A DNA stretch of 64,000 nucleotides, from the NCBI GenBank assembly GCA_036768485.1, contig JAVLUZ010000340.1, forward strand, positions 2,367,470 to 2,431,469, in the 5' to 3' direction. Positions 40,836-50,242 of this stretch are shown here, one piece after another. The stretch is from Mermis nigrescens (taxonomy: Eukaryota; Nematoda; Enoplea; Mermithida; Mermithidae). The notes beneath the pieces are model-generated. The model was given only the letters and a program-made list of their open reading frames with translations. It ran no database searches and was not told where the DNA came from. How positions within the stretch are numbered: position 1 is the first letter of the stretch; every line of letters begins with the position of its first letter. A program made the translations under genes and the position numbers.

Positions 40836-43800
40836 TTAATATTGATCGCGGTAATTGGCCTTCGAGCCATACGATTTTCCGCGACGTCGTTGCCATTGAA
40901 AATATTCCTGATCCGATTCCGGTTCGCGACGCGTATTCGAACGCTCACGATACTGATATGGCGATTGCCTACGCCCGTACATATGCTGGCGTAAGCGTCG
41001 ATGTGGATCGACGGGTCGATCATCGTCCTCAAAATCGTCGTCGTCCTCGTAGTCGTCCGCGTAACGACGCGGTATAGGTGGCGTCGGAGTAAATAATTGC
41101 TCCGGCGTAAAACCGTAAGTTTGTTGGCGAGAAGGTTCGCGTGGACGCTGTTGTTGTTGAGTAACAGGCCACGGTTTGGGCAAAAGTGGACCGGGTCGAG
41201 GTTGTGGCTGATAGCCCCCGGTGGCTGGTTGACTTTGTTCCAACGGTGAGCGATACGACTGGTCCCATTGTTGACGTTGACGGGATTGTGACCGGCCCCG
41301 ATGAGTTCCGCGGTTCGACTGTGGCGGACGGCGATATTCATAAGGCTGCTGCTGTTGCGAGCGCGACAGATGACCAGCATCGGCCTGAGAATACGCCTCG
41401 GAACGCTCACGCGATTCCGTGAATTGCTGCTGTTGCCGCGGTTGGGTCTGCGGTCTTGTGTGTTGCTGTACATGCGGTTTTACTTGTGTCTGTTGCTGTG
41501 CTTGTGATTGTGAACGGTGGTGCGTTTGCGCATAGCGCTGCCGGGATGACTGCGGGTCTTGCCGCCTCGATCCTCTTTGGCCTAAACGCGCTTTTAACTT
41601 AGCTGCAACTTCAGCTTGAACGAGTCTTCTGACTCGTTGTTTTTCCAAATTCTTCAACCGACGCAAAGTGTGCTCGGATTTAGTATCGTAAAAACGATTC
41701 AATTTGGCCTTGTGTTCGTCTTCTGACATATGACGAACTTCTGAAGACTCAGCAAGAGAACCGGCGGCGCGTAACTTCGTCGCACGCCGTGGCATTTCCG
41801 TTGCCAAATTCTCACGATCGCGTTGCTCGATCGTCATGCGTGTTCTACGCATTGCAATTTGTGCTTCCAAGGAAAGATCGACTTCGGGCATATCAAGGCT
41901 TGCTGCGGATCCGCTCGGGTCCTGCAAGGATGCCTGTTGCCTTTCTTTACAAATTTTTTCTAATTCGCCTTGTATTCGATGTTTGAGGTAAAATACAGAT
42001 TTTTGCTGACCTCTGAAACGATCGAATTGAACAGGAACTTCGAGTGGCGGGTCGGTAGCTAACCGAATTTGCCTAATCATGTTATGTAAAACATGAGGAC
42101 TTTCAATTCGTGCTGTTAAGTCCGGGAATTCCGGAAAAGCCTCACGTGGCGATGGCGTGTAAGATTCGCCAAGAAATGCTACGCGCAACATGCGACGCAG
42201 CTGTTCCGCCATGCGCCAACCTATTGCGGCATTGCCGTAGGCGTACGCAAAGAAATGGAATTTCCTATCCAAGAATTCCAAAAGCGCTGTAGCGCGCATG
42301 ACGTCTATTGAAGAAAAGATCGTCATGTGTCGATACTCCGACTCATATAATGACTGAAATTCTCGGAAAGTATCGAAAATATCGACCATTTGACGTGTCG
42401 ATATTAAAATGGGCGCTAGGTGATCCGGCGCTGGTGACATTCTGTGCGGATATAGATCCGGATGAATCTGATGTGTAACGCCATTGATCACCTCGCTCGG
42501 TGCGTCAAGGTGTGGGTGTACGACCAAATACTCGAGCGGAACCTCGTATAACATCATTCCGGTTGTGATAAAAAACCGTATGCGCACGAAGTATTGGTCG
42601 GGGTAAAATAATCGGTTAAACACGCTCATTTTGCTAATAAACCGAGGTGCGGGCTCACAATTGGCTTCAGCCAAGGGCTGTGCGAGTGTAGACCACACTA
42701 ATGGACGCAAGGGCGAGTCAGTCAAAGTCGCGTACTGCAAATGAATTGCGTACACTCGATCAAAGTACACTTGAGCAGCTTCGACCAACTGATCGTACAA
42801 ACGCGATCCTGCGACCTCACCCAAATAGGAACGTAAATTGTGCAAAACGACTGGCGCAATAATGCACGGTGGTTCGCGCGTCATATTTTCCATCATGGTG
42901 AAAAAATGCTGTACGTAGCGTGAGCGATTTTGTACTCGAGCGTTTTCATTCGCGGACATCTGGTCGCGAATAGCTTGAACGTGCGCAGGTATTGCGACTT
43001 CCATATTTGATGATTGGCTTTGCATAGCCTGTGGTTGCAAATTTGCCACGGTACTAGACACACCCGTCATGGCCATAGGAGCCGTAAAACGAGTATCCGG
43101 TGCCGACGTACCTTGTGGCACGGACTGAGTCGTGACTTGCGTGTATAATGCTACTTGTGGTACTTCGTGTGCAGCTAGAGTACGTTGTGTTTGCGGCGGA
43201 AAACCAATAATCTCAGTCATGATGACATCAGGGTCAGTTTGACGCTCTGCCCCAACCGGCTGAGGAGTCGGTAAAGGTCCAAGCGAACTGATACCCAAGG
43301 GTGCTTGTTGAGCCGCCGCAAGCGATTGCGAGACAATCGGTTGCGAAACGGTAACAATCCCTTTTTGAGCCATTGCTCCGCGTGTTACACGCGGTGGCAA
43401 CACGTTAGCCTGTCTTTCCGCCTCGGCGTCAGATAACGCCATCACTAAACGTTCGGGAGATAAATCATCGTCTTCAGTGGAGATCGATGGTTCTACACCA
43501 ACCATAGGTGAATCGTAGGGAATATCGGTTTGCGAAGAAAACACAGAAGCTGGTGTACTCGAGCTAGTTGGTTTTGACTTAGGTTCCGTGTCAGGCGCAT
43601 TGACCGGGCCCAAAACTGTGTCGGCAACGGTCTGCAAAGCCTGCACTTGTAAGTCAGGATTGTCAAACACGTTAGCGTGAGCCAACGCTTCCGTTACTGA
43701 GGCAACAGTGGTGGCTGCCGCTATAGCTACTGGCAGTTGCGGAGCTGGGCAATAAAATTCCTCAGCTAGGATTAACTCTTCGCCATTCGAATCAACTTCA

Positions 43801-43904
43801 GTGTCAGCAGCTGATGCTGGTCGACTGTCCTTGTGGTGGCTTACTAGTCGACAATGGTATACGCACTTTGGCTTTTGGGCCGCCAGCTTTAATGTACAAC
43901 TCAT
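40836..43904 (-). CDS. Large Q/R-rich ORF, C-terminal part of the extra ORF (function unknown)
   Basis: Open frame of 1,022 codons, the longest in the window. Its first about 30 codons overlap the exonuclease frame out of phase, so a frameshift near 43850 probably separates what was one protein. Layout: acidic and Ala/Thr/Pro-rich about 40-300; a compact region about 320-640 with regular hydrophobic spacing (for example HNLRSYLGEVAGSRLYDQL, RRMLRVAFLGESY) that may be a folded domain; a basic coiled-coil-like stretch about 700-780; then a Gln/Arg-rich tail to the end with acidic DDYEDDDDFEDDD near 970. GC content is clearly higher than the surroundings. No family recognised. The Gln/Arg tail suggests RNA binding or condensation, which is inference. 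Sits where env would lie in a retrovirus, but has no signal peptide or membrane segment. Confidence 0.7.
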   Translation of the reverse strand: MSCTLKLAAQKPKCVYHCRLVSHHKDSRPASAADTEVDSNGEELILAEEFYCPAPQLPVAIAAATTVASVTEALAHANVFDNPDLQVQALQTVADTVLGPVNAPDTEPKSKPTSSSTPASVFSSQTDIPYDSPMVGVEPSISTEDDDLSPERLVMALSDAEAERQANVLPPRVTRGAMAQKGIVTVSQPIVSQSLAAAQQAPLGISSLGPLPTPQPVGAERQTDPDVIMTEIIGFPPQTQRTLAAHEVPQVALYTQVTTQSVPQGTSAPDTRFTAPMAMTGVSSTVANLQPQAMQSQSSNMEVAIPAHVQAIRDQMSANENARVQNRSRYVQHFFTMMENMTREPPCIIAPVVLHNLRSYLGEVAGSRLYDQLVEAAQVYFDRVYAIHLQYATLTDSPLRPLVWSTLAQPLAEANCEPAPRFISKMSVFNRLFYPDQYFVRIRFFITTGMMLYEVPLEYLVVHPHLDAPSEVINGVTHQIHPDLYPHRMSPAPDHLAPILISTRQMVDIFDTFREFQSLYESEYRHMTIFSSIDVMRATALLEFLDRKFHFFAYAYGNAAIGWRMAEQLRRMLRVAFLGESYTPSPREAFPEFPDLTARIESPHVLHNMIRQIRLATDPPLEVPVQFDRFRGQQKSVFYLKHRIQGELEKICKERQQASLQDPSGSAASLDMPEVDLSLEAQIAMRRTRMTIEQRDRENLATEMPRRATKLRAAGSLAESSEVRHMSEDEHKAKLNRFYDTKSEHTLRRLKNLEKQRVRRLVQAEVAAKLKARLGQRGSRRQDPQSSRQRYAQTHHRSQSQAQQQTQVKPHVQQHTRPQTQPRQQQQFTESRERSEAYSQADAGHLSRSQQQQPYEYRRPPQSNRGTHRGRSQSRQRQQWDQSYRSPLEQSQPATGGYQPQPRPGPLLPKPWPVTQQQQRPREPSRQQTYGFTPEQLFTPTPPIPRRYADDYEDDDDFEDDDRPVDPHRRLRQHMYGRRQSPYQYRERSNTRREPESDQEYFQWQRRRGKSYGSKANYRDQY

Positions 43905-44900
43905 CGCCTACGAAAGAAACCGACATGGGCTTTCTATCGTCAGTAATGCGATTATCTTGCGAGCACCCTTCTATCAATATAAAAACATCGATAGTTATGA
44001 GGGCGTCCATCGCTAAATAATGCTGCATGTCCCGAGTTAAGGGTAAGCTCCACGCCTGTCCAAAATTATCAGGTGCGTTCGGATCAATATACATGTCAAA
44101 AAAGAATTCGGCCAAGCGCTTTAATTAATGCAACTGCGCTTTAATGCGTAAACGACGAGTAAATGCTCTCGCCAAAGGCTGAATGTCAATGAAATTTGCA
44201 ATAAATGGATCTTTCCAGTGCAATTTATTGCAAATTTCTGCATCCGGAATTGCCACAATTTCCTCAAAGGTTGGCCCGTAAACATGGAAATACGCAAGTT
44301 GATCTTGCGTGGGGTCATAACAAACCATATATACGTTAGGTAAGCGCGTTTCAAGCAACTGGTGAAGCCCAAACGGAGGTTGCGGGAACTTTGCTAGATC
44401 CCTAACAGAACACATGGCCGTTCGCGCTCGCAACTTGGATGTAGCGTACAAATGGGCCATGGAGGTCCTGATAAGTGGGACATAGTTGCTGAAAACGCAA
44501 GTCCCAGGTCTTATAATGCCTGCCTTTTCTGTCATTCACAAATTCAGAGTTGTAGCCTAAAAATAAAGTGCCATTAGTCATACTTGATGGTTGAATTAAC
44601 GCCAAAATGGCGTCAAACGACTTCTGGTCGTTGGAGACTATGACGGTGGGTAGAAGTCTGTTCTTTGGTACGCGAGGGGTTACCAAAGGACATCTACCAA
44701 GCTCGATTCTCCCACCAGAGTTGTTGGTCGTTTATACGCTTAGTATGATTTTTGACTTCATGTGCTGCTTTATGCTTTATCCATTTTGCGGTAAGTGATT
44801 CTAGACCGCCAACACGACTATTATTGTTTTGGGGCAGCGGGTCTGGTACGACCAAGCCCCGCTCCAAAGCCATACTGGTCAATGCCGAACTGAAACTCAT
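43804..44900 (-). pseudogene. DEDDy 3'-5' exonuclease-like domain of the extra ORF
   Basis: Starts with ATG directly after the integrase TAG, in the same frame. Pieces in order: 44694-44900, 44402-44686, 44125-44535, 43804-44115, broken by two frameshifts and one in-frame TAA. Motif I reads FLGYNSEF, with Asn (44549-44551) where WRN-type exonucleases have Asp and the Glu kept. An ALIQ-type strand precedes it, and VYMVCYDP and HWKDPFIANFIDIQPLA occupy the motif II region. Motif III reads WSLPLTRDMQHYLAMDA, matching the W..PLT..Q..YA..DA block of DEDDy nucleases, with Tyr at 44017-44019 and Asp at 44005-44007. Family assignment is by motif reading only. Not a standard part of Ty3/gypsy elements as I know them. 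Confidence 0.65.
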
Positions 44901-46340
44901 CTAGGGACGCGGGATCACGCCCCTTGAATTTGCATCGGCAACCAGCTGCTTCCAACAATGCCTCCTTGCTAGGGTTACCTTGTGCAGCCATGGGTCTGCA
45001 AAAGGAAAAACAGTAGATAATGGTACGGCATGTGCTGTTTTAGAACCATATAGTAAACGTACAGGCGCGCAGTCCTTAGCTTTTTGTTCCCTGCCCGGTA
45101 AATCCTCAAAACTTATGACAACTGCCGGGGCAAGAGGGCGATGTGGTAATTTTACCAACACAAAATCGCCAGGGACATACGCGTGTTTTTCCACAATTAA
45201 GTCAGAATAAGGTAATTTAGGTTCAGGCAAAAGTCTATTCCTGTGAACATGATGAATGATGAGAGGGTTATAGACATATGCGATTTTCACAGTTTCAGGC
45301 GTAGGTAAGTCAATAATTCGGTATGGACCAACACGCTTGGGTGATGAGTTTACCGATTTCAGGTTGAATGACTGAAGTATTATTGAGGTAGACTATATCC
45401 AAGAGATTAAAATTTGTGTGTGTTACGGATTTGTCATATTGCGATTTTTGCTGCTTACGTGCTTGAGTTAAATTCTGAGACGCGATTTCATGCAGATCCT
45501 GCAAAGTCAGCTTTAAATCAATGATGTATTTTTCCGCAACAGATGGTAAATTGGTAAATTCGGATTTATTACGAAGTCATTTATGAGTAAAGTGTCAAGA
45601 GGAAATGCTGGTTCACGACCATAAAGCATTTCAAAAGGAGATATATTAGTTGATGATTGCGGAGTCGCGCGTATACAAATAATGCAAAAGGTAGAAATTG
45701 TTCCCAATCATACTGGGATCGCGCACTCAGCTTAGACAAACCATCAATCAATCGTACGATTATAACAGTTCCACTCAACCCATCACACTGAGGGTGATAT
45801 GGAGTTGTAAATATTTTTTGAACGTTTAATAGTTTACAAACTTCCGAAATGAGGGTAGATGTAAAATTTGACCCCTGATCTATCAAAAATTTCTTGGGGA
45901 CTCCATAACGTGGTATAATTTCTCTTAGTAATAAATTTGCAATTGTTGTTGCTTTTATGTCAGAAACAGCAAAGCTTCCACGTATTTTGTAAAATAATCC
46001 ATAAAGACTACAATTTGGTCATGTTCCGGAGGTGGATCGTGACATACAAGCAATCGCACATGAGTTCAAAGGGCGACGGATAGTCGATTGGTTGCAATGG
46101 AACGGATGTGGAATTTAGTACGACCTATACGGTCTGTAGCACACATCACAATTCCTGACCACTGCGATCACATCATTTTCCATGCGCAGCCACCAATAAC
46201 GATGTGTATGTGCGAGCAAGATTTGTGCACGATGAAAAGATGAGCTCCAAAAATAGAGTCGTGAAATTCGATTAATATGAACGACGTAAAGATTTGGGTA
46301 TGACTATTTGATGAACGACAGTTGGTGAATGCTTAGGTTG
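44901..46340 (-). pseudogene. Integrase with HHCC, DDE core, GPY/F module and PWWP-like tail
   Basis: Inserts element DNA into the genome in intact relatives. The HHCC finger is at about 46138-46250 (AHLFHRAQILLAHTH then NCDVC). The core shows IDQGSNFTS and TPYHPQCDG (45770-45886), ISPFEMLYGREPAFPLDTLL, and a C-terminal GPYRIIDLPTPETVKIAY and HVHRNRLLP, the GPY/F module. The last about 100 residues (44901-45200) have VPGDFVLVKLPHRPLAPAVV, a PVRLLYGSKTAHAVPL strand pair and FPFADPW, which look like a PWWP fold; chromoviruses carry a chromodomain at this place. Several frameshifts break the core. The last block ends at TAG. Confidence 0.82.
45291..45707 (-). pseudogene. Integrase core C-terminal fragment
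   Basis: Frames at 45513-45707 (ATPQSSTNISPFEMLYGREP) and 45310-45504 (LTQARKQQKSQYDKSVTHTN, the K.YYD-type linker) are parts of the integrase listed above, displaced by frameshifts. Confidence 0.75.
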
Positions 46341-46839
46341 GAAACGACAAAAAAGTACATTATGTTTACGAGAAAAAAATTCGTCACGATATTTTTTCGT
46401 TTGTTAAGTCATTCAATGCAATGCAATTTTATAGCAATTCGTCATCTGACGTTGCTCTGCGACTGTAACTGCTCAGGTGTTAGCATTTCAGCTTTTTCGG
46501 CATCGTGTAAGTAACAAGCGTTTAGCGAAATGTAGGTTGGTTTAGACTTAGTAGGATCGGTTTGCATAGTAGAATTGTTATTTTGCGCACTTGGATGATT
46601 AATTGGTGCAGTAGGCGCATTATCGCATCGATCGGTCAGGTGGAACCGATTCATCATCTGACTCAGAATCTTTGGATTCTAAATTTGCAATGTTAACTAT
46701 ATTTTTGCGCTCTACTTTATATTATGCGTTCTGCGTGATCAGTATTTAGGGTGTCGTGAAAGAAGATCAGCTGCGCAGTTATATGCACCAGGAACGTAAA
46801 CAATATCATATTCGTATTCCTAGTAATTTGAGACCCCAA
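46341..46839 (-). other. Linker between RNase H and integrase
   Basis: One 71-codon frame (46442-46657) is polar and Asn/Pro/Thr-rich without recognisable motifs, consistent with the tether between RNase H and the integrase finger. Confidence 0.5.
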
Positions 46840-47334
46840 CGGCGTACAACGACTCTGAATGGGTCTTTAACGTTTTACTAACCAGGTTAACGCTTGATGA
46901 TCAGTTTCGACAATAAATTTTTACCGTAAAGATAATGCCGATAATGCTTGATGGCCCACACTACCGCTAACGCTTCTTTTCTCGAAGTAGCATAAATACA
47001 TTCCGCAGAATTTAGTACGCGACTAGCGTAGCTTAAGAATAAAACGATTTTTGGATGGTAAATGTTTTTGCGTCAAAATAGCACCTAATGCATAATTACT
47101 TGCGTCAGTTGTTAAAATAAATTGGTGCTCATCATCGAATTTTGGTAGTTGCAAAATAGGTGGGGACGTAAATGCTTTCTTCAGAAGCTCAAAGGCGGTG
47201 TGGTGTTCGGCCTTCCAGCAAAATTTGACATCTTTATGAAGAAGATGGAATAATGGTTTAGCGATTTTAGCGAGATCTTTAAAGAATTTCTTAAACCATT
47301 GGACTAAGCCAAGGAATTTCTGTAAGGATTTCAC
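46840..47334 (-). pseudogene. RNase H domain, frameshifted
   Basis: Begins with FLGLVQWFKKFF and the connection region, then LTTDASNYALGAILTQ (first catalytic Asp), SRKEALAVVWAIKHY, and a DHQAL-type motif near 46891-46911 in another frame. Degrades the RNA strand during reverse transcription in intact relatives. Confidence 0.82.
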
Positions 47335-48350
47335 GGTTTTGGTACAGGAAACGACATTAAATCTGCGACTTTGGACATATCAGGAGCGATGCCCATTGCG
47401 CTTATGTTGTGGCCAAGAAATTTTACCTCTGCATGTGCAAGATGGCATTTATCAGGCTTTACGCGTAAGTTTGCCTTTTTAAGAGCAATAAAAACATTCT
47501 CAAGATCTTTTAAATGTTCTTTGAAAGTGCACGAAAAAATAATTATGTCATCGATGTAAACAAGACAAGATTTCCAATTTAGACCTGCGAGCACGAGCTC
47601 CATTAGCCTTTGGAAATATGCGGGTACATTTTTTAAACCAAAAGGTAAAACTTCAAATTCGTAATGACCAACAGGACATATGAATGCCGTTTTTTCGAGA
47701 TTTATTATCGAGTGGAATTTGCCAGTATCCAGATTTTAAATCTAGTGTGCTAAAATATGCAGCATTGCCTAAAGTATCAAAATAATCGTCTAATTGTGGA
47801 AGAGGATAAACTTGCATTTTAGTAACGTCATTTAACCGTCAATAATTGACTGACCGGCCTAAGGGAGACCGCCCTTTTTTCCTATGAGAAATAATGGACT
47901 TGCCCATGGGCTGGTTGTAGGTCGAATAATTTTATCTGCAAGCATTTCATTTATAATTTTCTGCATAGATTCTCTTCTAGAATGTTCGACACAATAAGTT
48001 TTTCCAACAACGGGCGGATTATCCCCTGTATCAATATGATGTTTCATCAAGGGGTACGTCCATACGTGGGCAACAAGAAATTTCTGGGGGGGGTCAAGAT
48101 TTTTTTGAAGGTCAAAAAATGGCCTTAAAAATGGTGGTATGGTGATAAAAACACCATTTTTCGACGTTTCTCATCAAGCACTATCCATTGGCATCAAAAA
48201 ATTACGAAAAAACCAAAAAAAATTTTCAAAAATTGAATTCTGGGGGTATTTTGATTTCTGGGGGGTATTTTGGTTTGTGGGGGGGGCATACCCCCCCCCA
48301 AACCCCCCATGCCCAGGTGTGGGTACGTCCAAGAGGTTCGTTTTTTAATG
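47331..48350 (-). pseudogene. Reverse transcriptase domain, broken
   Basis: Copies element RNA into DNA in intact relatives. Visible motifs in three frames: HHIDTGDNPPV and MLADKIIRPTTSPWASPL (47860-48050), YFSTLDLKSGYWQIPL (about 47720-47790), LPFGLKN, and catalytic LVYIDDIIIFS (YIDD at 47547-47558), then FLGHNIS. MITE B3 (48061-48321) sits in the linker before the domain. At least three frameshifts or stops were seen. YIDD is a common variant of YVDD in gypsy-type elements. Confidence 0.88.
48061..48321. mobile_element. hAT-type MITE, family B copy B3, inserted in pol
   Basis: Ends CATACGTGGGC and GCCCAGGTGTG, perfect 8-bp duplication GGTACGTC (48053-48060, 48322-48329). 261 bp. Nearly the same as B2, so family B moved after the LTR element arrived. 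Confidence 0.92.
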
Positions 48351-48406
48351 CAAAAATTGAGTCGTATTTTAAACAAAGTTCACGAATTTGTTGCTGTTGT
48401 CGAGAA

Positions 48407-50242
48407 TCAACGGGCGGAGCCGTTTAAAGCTTTATTTATTGATGCAAAAAGTTCTGGTGTCCTATCATTAAAAGATGAAACATGCGACACAACTTTGGCA
48501 TCAGAGGTTAAAGAACCTATTATTTCACCAGAGTCAATGCGAATTGGCGCTTTAGAGATGTTACAGACGCGAATAGGTATTAAAGGTTGTGAAGCATCGA
48601 CTATAGGCGGAGCAACAAAAAGTGAGGTTTTTTCCATAAAATCGGGATTTGGTTCGAATAATGCGAAATCAAAATTGCAAGAACCGTGACTTATATAGCC
48701 AGGTGTAATTACTTCATGCCTAGGTTGTATTATAACAGGCTCAGGTAACGAAACATGCACACACACAACACCAGAGGTAGTTGTGTTGGGTTTCATGCGA
48801 AATTGCAATTTTTCGTGAGATGAGAGTAAATTAATCTTTATGCCGTTTATAAAAGCACAGCGCTCAATAGGATTAACCCACATGAGTGCGGATTCGCAAA
48901 AATCATATCCTAAGAGCATGTCTTCCGGCAAGTGATCAATTATAGATACTGAGGTAGAAATAGATTGTTCCGCGATAGTTAAAGTCATGTTTACTTTATA
49001 ACAAACTACTGCGGTGATTTCGCCTACACCATGTACGACTTGTGAGACTTGTTTAGGTGGTAAATTAAAACCAAGACGTAAGAATGCTGACGTGGTCATC
49101 ATGGTGACCTGTGAACCCGTATCTATAAGAGCAGGTACGTCAACGCCATGAACTTTAACGAGAATGGTGGGTAAATTTGTCCCAGCATGGCTTACAATAG
49201 GAATATTAGGATCTAAAGTCTTAGATGCAGGTAAATTGATTTTTTCATAAGTTGCGAGACGACGTTGTAAACGTTCGTACTCTTCGAGAAATTCTTGCGA
49301 CGCGAATAGATTAGGACGCGTGCTAGATTCTGGCCCTTTCGCAGTAACCGTGTTTACATCATGAGGAGATGTAAGGGTTGGCTGCGGTGGGGGCACATTC
49401 ATGGTGGGTTGGTTATCCGCAGTGTATGTGACATAAGGGCGATTAAAATTGTTGTCGCTGCGGTAGTTTGAGTTATAGTATATACCACGCTGTTCATTTG
49501 GGAATTGCACAAAAGGTGTATTTTGTCGCGGTTGATTATTATAACGATTATCGTAACGCGAATTTTGATAATTAGCATGCGAATTTTGGTAATAATCATT
49601 ACGATTTTGCCTAAAATTCGATCGTGTTTGCTTAGGTTCAAAGCGATTATCATTATTCGCATAGTTAGATGAACGATGTTGACTAGAGTTACGATATCGT
49701 GATTGAGATCGATGTCTACTTTGCGAATTCGAACGCGATGGCGAACGATTTCGGCGCGAAAAAGAACGCGACTGGCTGCAATTGCGAGCCATAGAATTAT
49801 TATTTCGATCAGATTGGGTATTATGATTAGCATTATTAGACGCTTCTTGCCTCTGACGCGTGAAACATTCCTCATAAATGTGACCTATGCGTTTGCAAAA
49901 GGTGCAATATTTACGAGAGGAACTTTCTGGCTTTTCAGCACGCGACGAGCGATGAAACGTTCTATGACGCGAACGATTTGAATCATTTTGGTTAGATGCG
50001 CGAGGAGTATCTTTAGGTACTGCACTGCCAACGGGAGCAGCTGTTACCGATACATAAGGTGTTACTGCCTTTTTATCCTCAAATTCTTTATTAGCAAATT
50101 CAGCGCTTAGCGCATTGTCCAAAAATTCAGCTAATGATGCTCTAGGCTTTTTATGATATGCCTCTTTCGAAATGTGTGGTAATAAACCTTCCTTTAATTG
50201 ATGTCGCATTAAATTATTGAAATGATGCGAAATCAACTTCAA
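48407..50242 (-). pseudogene. gag C-terminus, CCHC knuckle, RS domain and aspartic protease
   Basis: 611-codon open frame continuing gag after the frameshift. Residues near 110-125 form a CX2CX4HX4C knuckle, CTFCKRIGHIYEEC (49865-49906), that binds RNA in nucleocapsids. An Arg/Ser-rich stretch with repeated SRS/SQSR words follows. The protease has ALIDTGSQVTMM (active-site DTG, 49112-49123) and the later MLLGYDF motif of retropepsins. It ends at a frameshift before RT. Confidence 0.88.

Noticed and set aside
40836..43904. Envelope (env) identity for the large 3' ORF
   Set aside because: No signal peptide, membrane segment or fusion motif; the composition is hydrophilic and Gln/Arg-rich.
50214..50242. 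Programmed ribosomal frameshift inside gag
   Set aside because: The shift falls inside a capsid-like segment, not at a gag-pol border, and no slippery heptamer with a following structure was seen; a mutation is simpler.
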